64,000 nt of DNA from Flavobacterium panacagri (GCF_030378165.1 NZ_CP119766.1:2418001-2482000); one strand, 5' to 3'; shown: positions 1-9,505, numbered from the stretch's first letter. The notes: generated by a model from the letters alone, not told the origin. Numbers and translations: made by a program.

Positions 1-539
1 AAGCTGATAAACGTTTTTTCAGCAATTTCGGCCGTATTATATTCGTGGGCAATCAAAACTAAAATTTCTTTTTCGCGGGAACTTAGTTCTGTTAAATTAG
101 AAACCTGCTTTTCAATTTTCGAACTATTCGAAAGATGTTTTTCCTCTAGTTCTTCAGCAAAATAATTCTCTCCCGACGCAATCCTATTAATTGCTTGCAG
201 TAGTTCTTCTTTTTCGGCATTTTTCAGCAGATAACCATTCACTCCAATTCGGATTAATCTCGAAATAATCATCACATTACTGTGCGTGCTTACAATCAGA
301 ATTTTCACGTTAGGATGCTGTTTCTTTAGGATTTTGCTTAACTCAATTCCGTCCATTTCTGGCATGCTGACATCCAGAATGATAAAATCAACAATTCCTT
401 CCTGAATGATTTCCAAAGCCTCATTTCCATTTACGGCCTTTCCAACGATAGTAATATTCGGTTCCTTTTCCAATAAAGACATAATGCCCTGAAGGAACAT
501 CGTATGATCATCGGCAATAAGAAGGTTAATTTTTTTCAT
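1..539 (-). CDS. NarL/LuxR-family response regulator (3' end cut by window edge)
   Basis: Reading the minus strand from an ATG at 539 gives 179 residues that stay open to base 1. The N-terminal receiver domain has the acidic pair DD at residues 10-11, the phospho-acceptor Asp56 in ILDVSMPEMDG, and the conserved Lys in YLLKNAEKEE. After a linker the LuxR-type helix-turn-helix begins with LSSREKEILVLIA and continues with NTAEIAEKTFIS, so only the end of the recognition helix and the C-terminus are missing. The start lies 12 bases after the stop of the kinase gene on the same strand, so the two form a two-component operon. Regulated genes cannot be read from the window. Confidence 0.93.
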   Translation of the reverse strand, partial: MKKINLLIADDHTMFLQGIMSLLEKEPNITIVGKAVNGNEALEIIQEGIVDFIILDVSMPEMDGIELSKILKKQHPNVKILIVSTHSNVMIISRLIRIGVNGYLLKNAEKEELLQAINRIASGENYFAEELEEKHLSNSSKIEKQVSNLTELSSREKEILVLIAHEYNTAEIAEKTFIS

Positions 540-543
540 CAAA

Positions 544-551
544 CAAATATA
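544..551 (-). promoter_or_regulatory. -7-like box TATATTTG in the kinase/regulator spacer
   Basis: On the minus strand the spacer between the kinase stop and the regulator ATG reads TATATTTG then four bases then ATG. The octamer matches the Bacteroidetes -7 consensus TAnnTTTG exactly. If used, transcription would start at about the ATG and give a leaderless mRNA. A chance match in AT-rich DNA is quite possible. Confidence 0.3.
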
Positions 552-2744
552 TTAGTTGCTTTTTAATTCGTCAAGCTGATTTTTTAGATCGATGCCTTTT
601 ATGGTATTTTTGGTTTTAGAAACTGGAATCGGAATTTCAATATTAATGATTGTACCCCGTTTTAATTTAGAATCAATAACAAATGAACCCTCCAGTTTTT
701 TAATTCGGTTTTCCAGATTAATAAAGCCAATTCCTTTTGAATATTTTGTGGTATCAAAACCAATTCCGTTATCTTCAAACAAAAGATTCACAATATCTTC
801 AATATAATTCAATTGTATTTCTACTTCCGAAGCCTTCGCATGTTTAATTGTATTTGTCAGCAGTTCCTGAATGATTTTAAAGGTTTCCACCTGAATATTT
901 TCATTCAGTTCATTAATCTCTTTTTTAGGATACGGAATAAAAGAAATCTTAATCTTGCTCGCATCACTGATATTTTTGAGATACGATTCTAAAACCTCCA
1001 AAAACTTATTCTGGCTGAATTTTTTCGGAAGCAGCGTATGCGATATACCGCGAACCTGCTGATAGGTTTCATCGATTTGAAGACTGATTTTCTGAATAGT
1101 AGAAAAATCAGAAGCATTCAAATGATTCACCTGAAGTTTTATTGCTGCTAAATTTCCGCCAATGCTGTCGTGCAGTTCCTGCGAAATGCGTTGTCTTTCC
1201 TTGTCCTGTCCGCTAATGGATGCTTTTATTAGTTCCAGTTCCTGATCTTTTAAAATTCCGTCAATCTTTTGCGAAGTGATTTCAGACTGTTTGATATTCA
1301 GTAAATGCTGGACTTTAAAACGTTTGTAATACTGAAACAAAAGACCAATTATCGGAATCAGTAAAATCAGAAAAGCAATAACCGTAAACCATCTTATTTT
1401 TTTCTGCTGATTAATTTCAAGTGCTTTCAGCTGCTGGTCTTTTTTCAAAAGAGAAATCTCATTTCGTTTTTTGTTTGATGAATTCTGATACGCCAGAATC
1501 GTGTTTTCGTTATTTTTCTTCGAAATTTCGTCCTGAAGAATCATATTCTTGATCGCTTCTTCCTGATTCGCCAAAACGAGTTTTTTAGCTTCATTTTCAA
1601 ACTTCAAAGCCTCAATTTCCTTCTGTTTTTGAGCCGTTTTGTATTTTACTTCTAACTCATTAATTTCTTTTATTTTCTGAAGATTATTGATCGAATCTTT
1701 TATAAGGGTCGATTTTTCGAAAAATGAATACGCACTTTTATAATCGTCCTGAAGAATGGCAATTTTCCTCAACTCATCATAAATAGAACTTTGATTTTGA
1801 AGCAGTCCAAAGTGAACCGATTTCTGAAGCGCTTCAGAAAAAATCAGTTTTGCTTCATTGTATTTTTTTAAGGAAATATACGTATTACCAATACTGCTTC
1901 TTGAAACAATAGACAGCTGATTCAGTTCATTTTTATCAGCAATAGCACGTGCTTCTTCAAACATTTTTAAAGCTTCCTGAAGTTTGTGCTGCAATTGGTA
2001 ATTTTCGCCAAGACCTAATAAAACAATAACTCTTCCCTGATTATTATTGGTTTTTTCGCAGAGAACTTTTCCTTTTTTATAAAAAATATTGGCGTTGTCA
2101 TAATCTTTCAGCCTCGAATAAATATCCCCAATATTGATGTAACTGCCTAGTATAATTTCATTGTCGTCTTTGTATTCCAGACATTGTTTAAACAATTTCA
2201 ACGCATTATCATAATCGCCCAATTCGCTGTAAGTTTGTGCTAAACCGTGCGTATGTGTATAGAAAAGATTTTTTTCATTGTATTTTTGAGAAACTTCGAT
2301 TCCTTTTAAATGCCATTTTTTGCTGTCATTCAGCAAACCTCTTTTTTTATAATTGATGGCCAGTAAATTGTAACCAAGCGAAAAAAGACGGCTTTTTAAA
2401 GAATCGTTTACGACCGTGTTGAACTTTAAAGCCTGATTGGTGTAATATATAGAAGAATCAATAATCGCCCTTTTATTAAAATAATAAGCCAGAAGCAGAT
2501 GGGTTCGGGCGAGGGCTCTATTGTCGGCAAACCCCGATTTTAGGATAGAATGTGCTTTTTTATATGCCTTTTTTTCATCTCCTTTATTGTATAAATCATA
2601 AAGTGCGAGTGTGTTTTTATCCTCCTTAATTTTTACGGAATTTTTGGAAACGAAAGTTTTCTTTTTATTTTCAATCTGAGCCTGCAGACCGAACGATAAA
2701 AAGATGAAAATCAATACATAAAGTCTTCCAGACCAGATTGCCAT
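552..2744 (-). CDS. TPR-containing sensor histidine kinase (HisKA_3 type)
   Basis: 730 residues. A signal sequence (residues 1-23, ending LQAQ) is followed by TPR-like helical repeats to about residue 350 and a coiled coil at about 355-445. One membrane span lies at about 452-471. The HisKA_3 domain carries His525 in ISQELHDSIGGN. The ATPase domain has the N box around Asn631 (LLTNTIKHA), the G1 box DNGIGF at 659 and a G2-type GIGFINLENR near 671. The architecture is that of periplasmic-TPR kinases that pair with NarL-type regulators, and the regulator gene lies 12 bases downstream. The signal sensed is unknown. The gene is divergent from the PepSY-like gene at 3050. Confidence 0.92.
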   Translation of the reverse strand: MAIWSGRLYVLIFIFLSFGLQAQIENKKKTFVSKNSVKIKEDKNTLALYDLYNKGDEKKAYKKAHSILKSGFADNRALARTHLLLAYYFNKRAIIDSSIYYTNQALKFNTVVNDSLKSRLFSLGYNLLAINYKKRGLLNDSKKWHLKGIEVSQKYNEKNLFYTHTHGLAQTYSELGDYDNALKLFKQCLEYKDDNEIILGSYINIGDIYSRLKDYDNANIFYKKGKVLCEKTNNNQGRVIVLLGLGENYQLQHKLQEALKMFEEARAIADKNELNQLSIVSRSSIGNTYISLKKYNEAKLIFSEALQKSVHFGLLQNQSSIYDELRKIAILQDDYKSAYSFFEKSTLIKDSINNLQKIKEINELEVKYKTAQKQKEIEALKFENEAKKLVLANQEEAIKNMILQDEISKKNNENTILAYQNSSNKKRNEISLLKKDQQLKALEINQQKKIRWFTVIAFLILLIPIIGLLFQYYKRFKVQHLLNIKQSEITSQKIDGILKDQELELIKASISGQDKERQRISQELHDSIGGNLAAIKLQVNHLNASDFSTIQKISLQIDETYQQVRGISHTLLPKKFSQNKFLEVLESYLKNISDASKIKISFIPYPKKEINELNENIQVETFKIIQELLTNTIKHAKASEVEIQLNYIEDIVNLLFEDNGIGFDTTKYSKGIGFINLENRIKKLEGSFVIDSKLKRGTIINIEIPIPVSKTKNTIKGIDLKNQLDELKSN

Positions 2745-3049
2745 ACGTTTTTGGTTTGAACTCTAATTTGGATTTAGAGTAAAATTTAAAGTGTTGTAAA
2801 CTTGGGGTTTATGATATCATGCTTTGCTGAAGCCGAAAGGTAAAAATACTACAAAAGCATCAAACAGCCATTCCTTAAAATAATTTTTTTAGTCAAAGTT
2901 GTGATATAATTTTAAGAACAAGAATTAATTTAAAGTATTTGTAAATCAATTTATTAGGAACGTTTAAAACATTAAAAGTTTCTTAAATTAATTTGAAGGC
3001 ATTTTTTGAAGTGGTAAATTAGTAATGCTATATTGTAAAGAAATGAATT
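2745..3049. other. Divergent intergenic region, kinase / PepSY-like gene
   Basis: These 305 bases separate two divergent genes and must hold both promoters. On the plus strand TATATTG at 3029-3035, one base short of TAnnTTTG, has a TTG at 3006-3008 with 20 bases between them, which fits a promoter for the gene at 3050. I see no clear -7 box for the kinase on the minus strand, and no ORF or repeat. Confidence 0.4.
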
Positions 3050-3496
3050 ATGAAAACGAAGATATTTTTAGCCATGACACTGTTAATCCTGACAATTTCG
3101 GCCAGTGCACAAAAGAAAATTGAAGTAACCGAACTGCCAAAACCGGCACAGGAATTTTTAAAGAAACATTTTAGCCATACTACAGTGGTAAAAGCGCAAA
3201 AGGATCCTGAACACGGAGAAAAAGGCTATGAAGTTAAACTAAAAGATGGAACAGAAGTAGAGTTCTGGAAAGATGGTTCATATCGCGAAGTGGATGGCGG
3301 TGACAATCCAATTCCAAGTGATTTTATACCTGATAATATTAAAGCTTATGTCGCCAAAAATTATCCAAATGAAAAAATAACGCACATCGACTATGGACAC
3401 AAAGATCTGGATGTTGATTTGACGAATAAAATTGATTTAGAATTTACCAAAGACGGTAAAATTCTAAAAGACAAAAAGAATAATGTAAAAAAATAG
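3050..3496 (+). CDS. Secreted PepSY-like (DUF2874) protein
   Basis: 148 residues. A clear signal peptide (MKTKIFLAMTLLILTISASAQ) precedes two short PepSY-like repeats, roughly residues 30-80 and 90-148. Each has the pattern of an amphipathic helix followed by YEVKLKDGTEVEFWKDG or VDLTNKIDLEFTKDGKILK. The family is common in Bacteroidota as small periplasmic proteins whose fold resembles beta-lactamase inhibitors, and their role is not settled. It stands alone between a divergent kinase and a LacI gene. It may be a target or a signal-modulating partner of the neighbouring two-component system, but nothing in the sequence proves that. Confidence 0.8.
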   Translation: MKTKIFLAMTLLILTISASAQKKIEVTELPKPAQEFLKKHFSHTTVVKAQKDPEHGEKGYEVKLKDGTEVEFWKDGSYREVDGGDNPIPSDFIPDNIKAYVAKNYPNEKITHIDYGHKDLDVDLTNKIDLEFTKDGKILKDKKNNVKK

Positions 3497-3581
3497 ATAG
3501 CAAATTTTATTTTAGACGAAATCTGGTAAGAGAACATCTTGAACGAAAATAGTTTATATTTACATCTTTATTTTTTATTTC

Positions 3582-4610
3582 ATGGAAGAAAATAAACATG
3601 TAACGATATACGATATTGCCGAGAGATTAAATTTGGCAACGTCTACTATTTCAAGAGCTTTAAAAGACCATCATACCATTAGTGACAAGACGATTAAGAA
3701 AGTAAAAAAAACCGCCGAAGAAATGGGATTTGTTCCTAATACTTTAGCTGCTGGTTTGCGCGGAAACAAAACCAGAACTATTGGTGTTTTAATCCCAACC
3801 GTTACACAGCCCTTTTTATCTTCATTAATCAGTGGGATCGAAATTACAGCCCAAAAATCGGATTATACGGTTATCATTATGCAGTCGCATGACTCGTATG
3901 AAGAAGAGGTCAATATGGCTAAATCATTGTATAGCAATCGTGTGAGCGGTGTGATTTGCTCTTTGGCAATGGAAACCAGAGATACAGCGCATTTTCATCA
4001 GTTTTCCAACAATAATATTCCGTTAGTTTTTGTCGACAGGGTTCCCAAGGATTACAATACTTTTAGAGTTGTTATTGATAATTACTCGGCAGGCTACAAA
4101 GCAACTAAACACCTTATTGAACAAGGCTGTATTCGTATTGCGCATTTAACAGCAGGCTCAGAATTAGGAAATTTATATAACGAAAGAAAAAGAGGGTATA
4201 TAGAGGCCTTAAAAGATCATAATATTGAAGTGGAAGAAGAATTGATTATCAATCTAAATTCTGTTACTTACGAAGATGGTGTAAGAGCCAGCAATGCTTT
4301 ATTTGATTTGAATCCAATTCCTGACGGATTGTTTGCTCCTGGAGATATTCTGGCGGTAAGTGCGATTCAGACGGCTAAAAAAAGAGGTATTAAAGTTCCA
4401 GAAGAATTTAAAGTAATTGGTTTTAATAATGACCCGATTTCACAGATTATAGATCCTAATTTATCGACTATCACACATCCTGCTGAAAAAATGGGAAAAG
4501 CTTCTGCAGAAATTATTATCAAAAATCTAAAGTCTTCTAAGAGTGATGATGCCAAAGAAATTACCTTCTTAAATACGGAAGTATTGGCAAGAGAATCTTC
4601 AGAAAAATAA
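3582..4610 (+). CDS. LacI-family transcriptional regulator
   Basis: 342 residues, the usual length. The N-terminal LacI helix-turn-helix covers about residues 6-55 (VTIYDIAERLNLATSTISRA, then the hinge with PNTLAAGLRG). The rest is a periplasmic-binding-protein-like effector domain starting at TRTIGVLIPTVTQPF and containing IPLVFVDRVP, YKATKHLIEQG and DGLFAPGDILAV. LacI proteins bind dyads with a central CG. The six copies of CAACCGATTG in this window all lie in the xylan region that begins 1.8 kb downstream, so this protein is the best candidate to control them. An xylan- or glucuronate-derived sugar as effector is inference. No CAACCGATTG lies in front of its own gene. Confidence 0.93.
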   Translation: MEENKHVTIYDIAERLNLATSTISRALKDHHTISDKTIKKVKKTAEEMGFVPNTLAAGLRGNKTRTIGVLIPTVTQPFLSSLISGIEITAQKSDYTVIIMQSHDSYEEEVNMAKSLYSNRVSGVICSLAMETRDTAHFHQFSNNNIPLVFVDRVPKDYNTFRVVIDNYSAGYKATKHLIEQGCIRIAHLTAGSELGNLYNERKRGYIEALKDHNIEVEEELIINLNSVTYEDGVRASNALFDLNPIPDGLFAPGDILAVSAIQTAKKRGIKVPEEFKVIGFNNDPISQIIDPNLSTITHPAEKMGKASAEIIIKNLKSSKSDDAKEITFLNTEVLARESSEK

Positions 4611-4689
4611 ATCAGACTCAATTTGGAATTAGGGCTTATCAGTTTGTTTATAGCTGAATAAGTCATCAACGTTTATATTATTTTTTGGA

Positions 4690-5526
4690 ATGAAAACCAT
4701 TACACTTCCAGACGAAATGGATTTAGAAATAGCACAGTCGGTGCATGTTGTAGAATACAGCAGTTCTAAAGATGTTTCTAAACAGCAGATTATTCTCAAT
4801 CAAAATATCATTAGTTTCCTCATTGAAGGAACCAAAGAAGTAATTTTTGATAATGTAGCGTTATCGATTGATCCTTCTAAATTCATCATAATGCGTTCCG
4901 GAAATTGTTTGATGACTGAAAAAAGGATTTCAGATACATCCAATTATAAAAGCATTCTTTTGTTTTTTTCTAATGAAATGGTTCGTAATTTTATTAGAAA
5001 AATGGAATCAGAAAAATCAGAATCGATTGAACCTAAATCGGTTTATGATTTTGGCTATGATGATTTTTTAAAACGTTTTGTAGAGAGTTTAATCGATATT
5101 GCTAAACTTTCTAAAACTGTTCAGATAAAACTATTAGAAGTTAAGTTTGAAGAAATTATGCTTTATCTGACTGCTCAATATGGAACCGATTTTTTATATT
5201 CATTAATCACTAACAACAATCAAACGGCTCAAAAATTCATTCGTACAATCGAAAACAGTCATCTCGATAAGTTGACTGTAAAAGAATTGGCGTTTTTGTG
5301 TAATATGAGTGTTTCGACTTTTAAAAGAGAATTCGAAAAACACTATTCGGCATCTCCAATGAAATGGTTTCAAAACAAACGATTAGAACATGCGCATTAC
5401 TTGTTAAATCAGGAAAAAAGCCCTTCTGAAGTATATTTTGAAGCCGGTTATGAAAACCTTTCCAGCTTTAGCCAGGCTTATAAGCTCAAATATGGTGTTA
5501 CGCCAAGAGAACACAAAAAAGTTTGA
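4690..5526 (+). CDS. AraC-family transcriptional regulator
   Basis: 278 residues. The C-terminal 100 residues form the double helix-turn-helix: LTVKELAFLCNMSVSTFKRE is the first and the segment ending YENLSSFSQAYKLKYGVTPREHK is the second, matching the AraC signature. The N-terminal 170 residues form a cupin-like region (VHVVEYSSSKDVSKQQ, FLIEGTKEVIFDN) as in the AraC_6/ExsA-like subgroup. It lies 80 bases after the LacI gene on the same strand and 87 bases before a PEBP-like gene that has its own promoter. The ligand and targets are not evident. The PEBP-like gene is the nearest candidate target. Confidence 0.9.
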   Translation: MKTITLPDEMDLEIAQSVHVVEYSSSKDVSKQQIILNQNIISFLIEGTKEVIFDNVALSIDPSKFIIMRSGNCLMTEKRISDTSNYKSILLFFSNEMVRNFIRKMESEKSESIEPKSVYDFGYDDFLKRFVESLIDIAKLSKTVQIKLLEVKFEEIMLYLTAQYGTDFLYSLITNNNQTAQKFIRTIENSHLDKLTVKELAFLCNMSVSTFKREFEKHYSASPMKWFQNKRLEHAHYLLNQEKSPSEVYFEAGYENLSSFSQAYKLKYGVTPREHKKV

Positions 5527-5581
5527 GCTTTTAGCAACAGTTTTTGATCTTTTACCTAAAATGATTTAGCTGTTCCAAATC

Positions 5582-5589
5582 TAACTTTG
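5582..5589 (+). promoter_or_regulatory. -7 box TAACTTTG of the PEBP-like gene
   Basis: TAACTTTG is an exact match to TAnnTTTG, 23 bases before the ATG at 5613. No well-spaced TTG (-33) is visible, which would suit a promoter needing an activator such as the AraC protein upstream. Confidence 0.5.
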
Positions 5590-5612
5590 CTTAAAATTTT
5601 AAAACAGATAAA

Positions 5613-6155
5613 ATGAAAAAGCTAAGTATGATTTTGGCGATATCAGCCATTTTTTCAACACCAATTTTTGCACAGAAAACATTTACTTTAAACAGTAAAG
5701 ATTTAGGAGGAGAAACTACTAAAATTCAGGAATTCAACGGTTTTGGATGTTCTGGAGAAAACCAGTCTCCACAGTTATCATGGAAAAATGCTCCAGAAGG
5801 AACTAAAAGTTTTGCGGTAACAATGTACGATCCTGATGCGCCTACAGGAAGCGGATTCTGGCATTGGGTTGTAGTGGATATTCCTGCCAATGTAAACGAA
5901 TTGGTTACCAATGCAGGAACTAAAAATTTGGTTCCAAAAGGTGCAATTCAAAGTGTAACCGATTATGGGATCAAAGGATTTGGAGGGCCATGTCCTCCGG
6001 TTGGTCACGGATATCATCAATACATTATTACAGTTTATGCTTTAAAAACAGATAAACTAGGAACTGATGAAAATACAAATCCTGCTGTAGTTGGCTTTAA
6101 TCTTTGGAATCAGACTTTAGCAAAAGCCAGTATTGTAGCTTATTACAAACGATAA
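5613..6155 (+). CDS. YbhB/YbcL-type phosphatidylethanolamine-binding-like protein (PEBP family)
   Basis: 180 residues with a signal peptide (MKKLSMILAISAIFSTPIFAQ). The PEBP core is plain: SPQLSWKNAPEGTKSFAVTM, the ligand-loop motif YDPDAPTGSGFWHWVV, and GGPCPPVGHGYHQYIITVYAL. Bacterial members are small beta-sheet proteins, some shown to bind or inhibit proteases, and none has a settled general role. Export implies a periplasmic place. It has its own -7 box and a strong terminator, so it is probably monocistronic and not part of the xylan genes that follow. Confidence 0.9.
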   Translation: MKKLSMILAISAIFSTPIFAQKTFTLNSKDLGGETTKIQEFNGFGCSGENQSPQLSWKNAPEGTKSFAVTMYDPDAPTGSGFWHWVVVDIPANVNELVTNAGTKNLVPKGAIQSVTDYGIKGFGGPCPPVGHGYHQYIITVYALKTDKLGTDENTNPAVVGFNLWNQTLAKASIVAYYKR

Positions 6156-6189
6156 TATTAGAGGAATTAAAACCTAAATTCACCCCGCT

Positions 6190-6222
6190 AAAGCAGGATA
6201 GTTTTTATAATTATCCTGCTTT
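6190..6222 (+). terminator. Rho-independent terminator after the PEBP gene
   Basis: AAAGCAGGATA at 6190-6200 pairs with TATCCTGCTTT at 6212-6222 around an 11-base loop. It starts 34 bases after the stop at 6155 and ends in a short T run. Confidence 0.8.
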
Positions 6223-6289
6223 TATTTGTTATAGAAATAATTTTTTCCAAAAAAAAGACAGTCAAAATTTTTTTCTTAAACAACAATCT

Positions 6290-6311
6290 TATATTTTTAC
6301 GCAACCGATTG
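6290..6311 (+). promoter_or_regulatory. GH67 promoter with LacI-type operator CAACCGATTG
   Basis: TATATTTT at 6290-6297 resembles the -7 box TAnnTTTG, and the 10-mer CAACCGATTG follows at 6302-6311. The operator would cover the transcription start, a position that gives direct repression. The outer bases extend the dyad (GCAACCGATTGC). It is one of six copies in the window. Confidence 0.65.
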
Positions 6312-6404
6312 CAATTGTTGTTTTATTTAGGATAATGTATTTTTTGAATTAAAATTTTATCAAATGCTTTTAATTATAAATAAAATGCTGATTCTTTCTA
6401 AAAG

Positions 6405-8585
6405 ATGTTTCTAAAGAATAAATTTAAGCCAATGATCTCATTAAGATTTGTTTTCCTGTTTCTTCTGATTTCCTTTTCGGCTTCGGCACAAAAGGATTAT
6501 AAATTGTGGCTTCAATATAATGCAGTAACTAGCTCAGCAGTAGCTTCAGAATACAAAAACAATCTTAAAGGCATTGTTGTTTTGGGAAATTCCGAAACCA
6601 TTAGAATTGCTGAAAAAGAACTCAAAACAGGGTTTTTGGATATGTTGGGAAATATTCCTGAAGTCAAACAAGATGTTAAAGGAGAGAACAATCTTATCGT
6701 TGGCTCCCAATTGAATTTCAGTTCGGAAATCAAATCGGAACTGAAAGCGGATTTCGAAAAAATCAATAATGAAGGATTTATTATCAAATCCATTTCACTT
6801 AAAAGTAAAAAACAAATTGTTATTACAGGAAAAAACGATGTTGCTGTTTTATATGGAGTTTTTCATTTCTTGAGAATTTTGCAGACCAATAAATCTGTTA
6901 AAAATTTAAGTATTATTGATTCTCCAAAAACGAATATCAGAATTCTGAATCATTGGGATAATCTTGACAGAACGGTAGAACGTGGTTATGCCAGTTTTTC
7001 GTTATGGAACTGGCAAAAACTTCCAGATTTTATTGACCAACGTTATATTGATTACGCTAGAGCGAATGCCTCAATAGGAATCAACGGAACGGTTTTAACC
7101 AATGTAAATGCAAACGCCTTAATTCTGACTCCACAATATTTAGAAAAGGTTGAAGCCTTAGCGAATGTCTTCAGACCTTACGGAATAAAAGTCTATTTAA
7201 CCGCAAGATTTTCGGCACCAATTGAAATCGGAAATTTAAAAACGGCTGATCCAAAAGATCCTGAAGTTATTAATTGGTGGAAAAATAAGTCGGCTGAAAT
7301 CTATAAACGAATCCCAGATTTTGGTGGGTTTTTAGTAAAAGCCAATTCTGAAGGTCAGCCTGGTCCTCAAAATTATGGCAGAGATCATGTTGACGGAGCA
7401 AATATGCTGGCTGATGCCGTTGCACCTTTTGGTGGTGTAATTATGTGGAGAGCCTTTGTATATTCTGAACATGATGCCAATGATCGCGCTAAACAAGCTT
7501 ATGCCGAATTTCAGCCATATGACGGGAAATTCAAAGGCAATGTAATCGTTCAGGTAAAAAACGGGGCGATTGATTTTCAGCCTAGAGAACCATTTCATCC
7601 ATTATTTGGAGCGATGCCAAAAACGCCTCTCATGATGGAATTTCAAATTACGCAGGAATATTTAGGTTTCAGCACGCATTTGGTTTTTCTGCCTAAATTA
7701 TTTCAGGAAGTTTTAGAATCAGATACGTATCAAAAAGGAAAAGGTTCGACAGTTGCCAAAGTCGTTGACGGCACTTTATATCAAAATAAACTAACGGGAA
7801 TTGCCGGCGTTGCCAATATTGGGAACGATTTAAACTGGACAGGACATCCTTTTGCGCAGGCGAATTGGTATGGTTTCGGAAGACTGGCTTGGAATCCGTA
7901 TTTGGATTCGGAAACCATTGCTGACGAATGGTTAAGAAGCACTTTTTCTAACGATGAAAATTTTATAAAACCAATCAAAAATATAATGATTGAATCACGT
8001 GAAGCCGTTGTCAATTATATGGCTCCTTTGGGTTTGCATCATATTATGGATACTGGACATCATTACGGGCCTGGGCCTTGGGTTTCTAATTTATCAAGAC
8101 CAGAATGGAATCCGACTTATTATCATAAAGCAGACAAAAACGGAATTGGTTTCGATAGATCGAAATCGGGTACAAATGCCGTTTCGCAATACGCTCCAGA
8201 AGTTGCCAAGCTTTTTGATAATTTAGAAACCTGTCCGGAAAAAGAGCTGCTATGGTTTCATCATGTTTCATGGGATTATAAACTAAAAAACGGACAAACG
8301 CTTTGGAATGGTTTAGCGCTGAAATATCAAGGAGGTGTAAACCAGGTTAGAGAAATGCAGAATGTTTGGGACAAAACTGAAAAATATGTAGACAGTGAAC
8401 GTTTTAATGAAGTTAAAATGTTATTGGAAATCCAATATAAAGAAGCAAAGTGGTGGCGTGATGCCTGTTTGCTGTATTTTCAGCAATTCTCAGGAAAAGA
8501 GCTTCCTGCTGGAGTAGAAAAACCAACACAGACATTAGAGTATTTTAAATCATTAAAATTTCCTTTTGCACCGGGGAATGGGTAA
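6405..8585 (+). CDS. GH67 alpha-glucuronidase
   Basis: 726 residues, exported (signal peptide in the first 29 residues, ending FSASAQ). A start at Met10 (6432) would leave an equally good signal peptide. The N-terminal domain (about 30-175) precedes the barrel starting at IRILNHWDNLDRTVERGYA. Family signatures are VKANSEGQPGPQNYGRDH with the probable acid Glu316, GAIDFQPREPFHPLFG with Asp390, and FQITQEYLG with Glu418; these spacings match the known GH67 catalytic triad. The enzyme removes 4-O-methyl-glucuronic acid from the non-reducing end of xylo-oligosaccharides, so it probably acts in the periplasm after GH10 cutting. An operator lies at its promoter, and the glucuronate genes follow downstream. 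Confidence 0.97.
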   Translation: MFLKNKFKPMISLRFVFLFLLISFSASAQKDYKLWLQYNAVTSSAVASEYKNNLKGIVVLGNSETIRIAEKELKTGFLDMLGNIPEVKQDVKGENNLIVGSQLNFSSEIKSELKADFEKINNEGFIIKSISLKSKKQIVITGKNDVAVLYGVFHFLRILQTNKSVKNLSIIDSPKTNIRILNHWDNLDRTVERGYASFSLWNWQKLPDFIDQRYIDYARANASIGINGTVLTNVNANALILTPQYLEKVEALANVFRPYGIKVYLTARFSAPIEIGNLKTADPKDPEVINWWKNKSAEIYKRIPDFGGFLVKANSEGQPGPQNYGRDHVDGANMLADAVAPFGGVIMWRAFVYSEHDANDRAKQAYAEFQPYDGKFKGNVIVQVKNGAIDFQPREPFHPLFGAMPKTPLMMEFQITQEYLGFSTHLVFLPKLFQEVLESDTYQKGKGSTVAKVVDGTLYQNKLTGIAGVANIGNDLNWTGHPFAQANWYGFGRLAWNPYLDSETIADEWLRSTFSNDENFIKPIKNIMIESREAVVNYMAPLGLHHIMDTGHHYGPGPWVSNLSRPEWNPTYYHKADKNGIGFDRSKSGTNAVSQYAPEVAKLFDNLETCPEKELLWFHHVSWDYKLKNGQTLWNGLALKYQGGVNQVREMQNVWDKTEKYVDSERFNEVKMLLEIQYKEAKWWRDACLLYFQQFSGKELPAGVEKPTQTLEYFKSLKFPFAPGNG

Positions 8586-8597
8586 CTAAAAATAAAA

Positions 8598-8735
8598 TAA
8601 ACACATAGAAACATAGATTTTATTTAATTGTAAAAGGATTAAAGAAAGAAACTAGTTTCTCACACATAGCCTATGTGTATTGATGCAAGTGAAACGCCTT
8701 TAAAGACAAAGAATAACTATGTTTCTATGTGTTTA
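8598..8735 (+). repeat. Palindrome-ended intergenic element, copy 1 (138 bp)
   Basis: The element begins TAAACACATAGAAACATAG and ends with the reverse complement CTATGTTTCTATGTGTTTA, so its ends form 19-bp terminal inverted repeats. The core holds AAAGAAACTAGTTTCTCACA and GCAAGTGAAACGCCTTTA. A second copy in the opposite orientation lies at 9519-9658, just past the SDR gene. There is no ORF inside. It resembles a MITE or REP-type element. Confidence 0.85.
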
Positions 8736-8767
8736 AAAAATTAAGCATGAAATTATTGTAAAAAATT

Positions 8768-9505
8768 ATGAGCAAGAAAACGGCAATTGTAACCGGAGGA
8801 AATTCGGGATTAGGTTTTGCAACGGCAAAAAAACTTTGTGACAACGGAATCACAACTTATATCATCGGAAGATCAAAAGAAAAAACAGAAGATGCCTGTG
8901 CGGCAATTGGAGAAAATGCTATTCCGGTAATATTTGATTTGAACGATCTGAAAGGAATTCCTGCGATGATCGAAAGCATTACCCAAAACAGTTCAATTGA
9001 TATTTTGGTTAATAATGCGGGAATCAATATGAAAAAGGAATTTGCAGATGTAAGTGATGAAGATTTTTTATCAATCATTCACACCAATCTTTTAAGTGTT
9101 TTTGCTGTGAGCCGAGAGGTTGTAAAAAATATGAAAGCAAACGGAGGTGGAAGCATTGTCAACATCAGTTCGATGGCATCACAATACGGAATTCCAAAAG
9201 TAATTGCCTATTCATCAAGTAAAGGCGCAATCGAAGCGATGACTCGTGCTATGGCGGTTGAATTAGCTCAGTTTGGTATTCGTGCCAATTGTATTGCACC
9301 AGGATTCATTAAAACCAAAATGTCATCAACAGCACTTGATAACGATCCGGAAAGAAAAAATAAAGTATTAGGAAGAACGCCAATGGGTTATTTGGGCGAA
9401 CCCTCAGACATTGCAGACGCCGTTTATTATTTTGCTTTAAGCGAATCAAAATATACTACGGGTACAGTTTTGCCAGTTGATGGAGGAAATAGTATAGGGT
9501 TTTAA
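8768..9505 (+). CDS. SDR oxidoreductase, probably D-mannonate oxidoreductase (fructuronate reductase)
   Basis: 245 residues, classical short-chain dehydrogenase, with no signal peptide. The NAD(P) loop TGGNSGLGFATAKKL is at residues 8-22. NNAG near residue 83, ISSMAS and the catalytic YSSSK follow, and the protein ends in DGGNSIGF. The family alone does not fix the substrate. The position between GH67 and mannonate dehydratase supports reduction of fructuronate to mannonate, the step before UxuA. A KduD-like or other sugar-acid dehydrogenase is the alternative. The gene is bracketed by two inverted copies of a 140-bp repeat. These may isolate its transcript or mark past mobility of the segment. 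Confidence 0.85.
   Translation: MSKKTAIVTGGNSGLGFATAKKLCDNGITTYIIGRSKEKTEDACAAIGENAIPVIFDLNDLKGIPAMIESITQNSSIDILVNNAGINMKKEFADVSDEDFLSIIHTNLLSVFAVSREVVKNMKANGGGSIVNISSMASQYGIPKVIAYSSSKGAIEAMTRAMAVELAQFGIRANCIAPGFIKTKMSSTALDNDPERKNKVLGRTPMGYLGEPSDIADAVYYFALSESKYTTGTVLPVDGGNSIGF

Noticed and set aside
6104..6352. Plus-strand frame of 82 codons after the PEBP gene
   Set aside because: It starts inside the PEBP gene in another frame and runs through its terminator and the GH67 operator. No motif.
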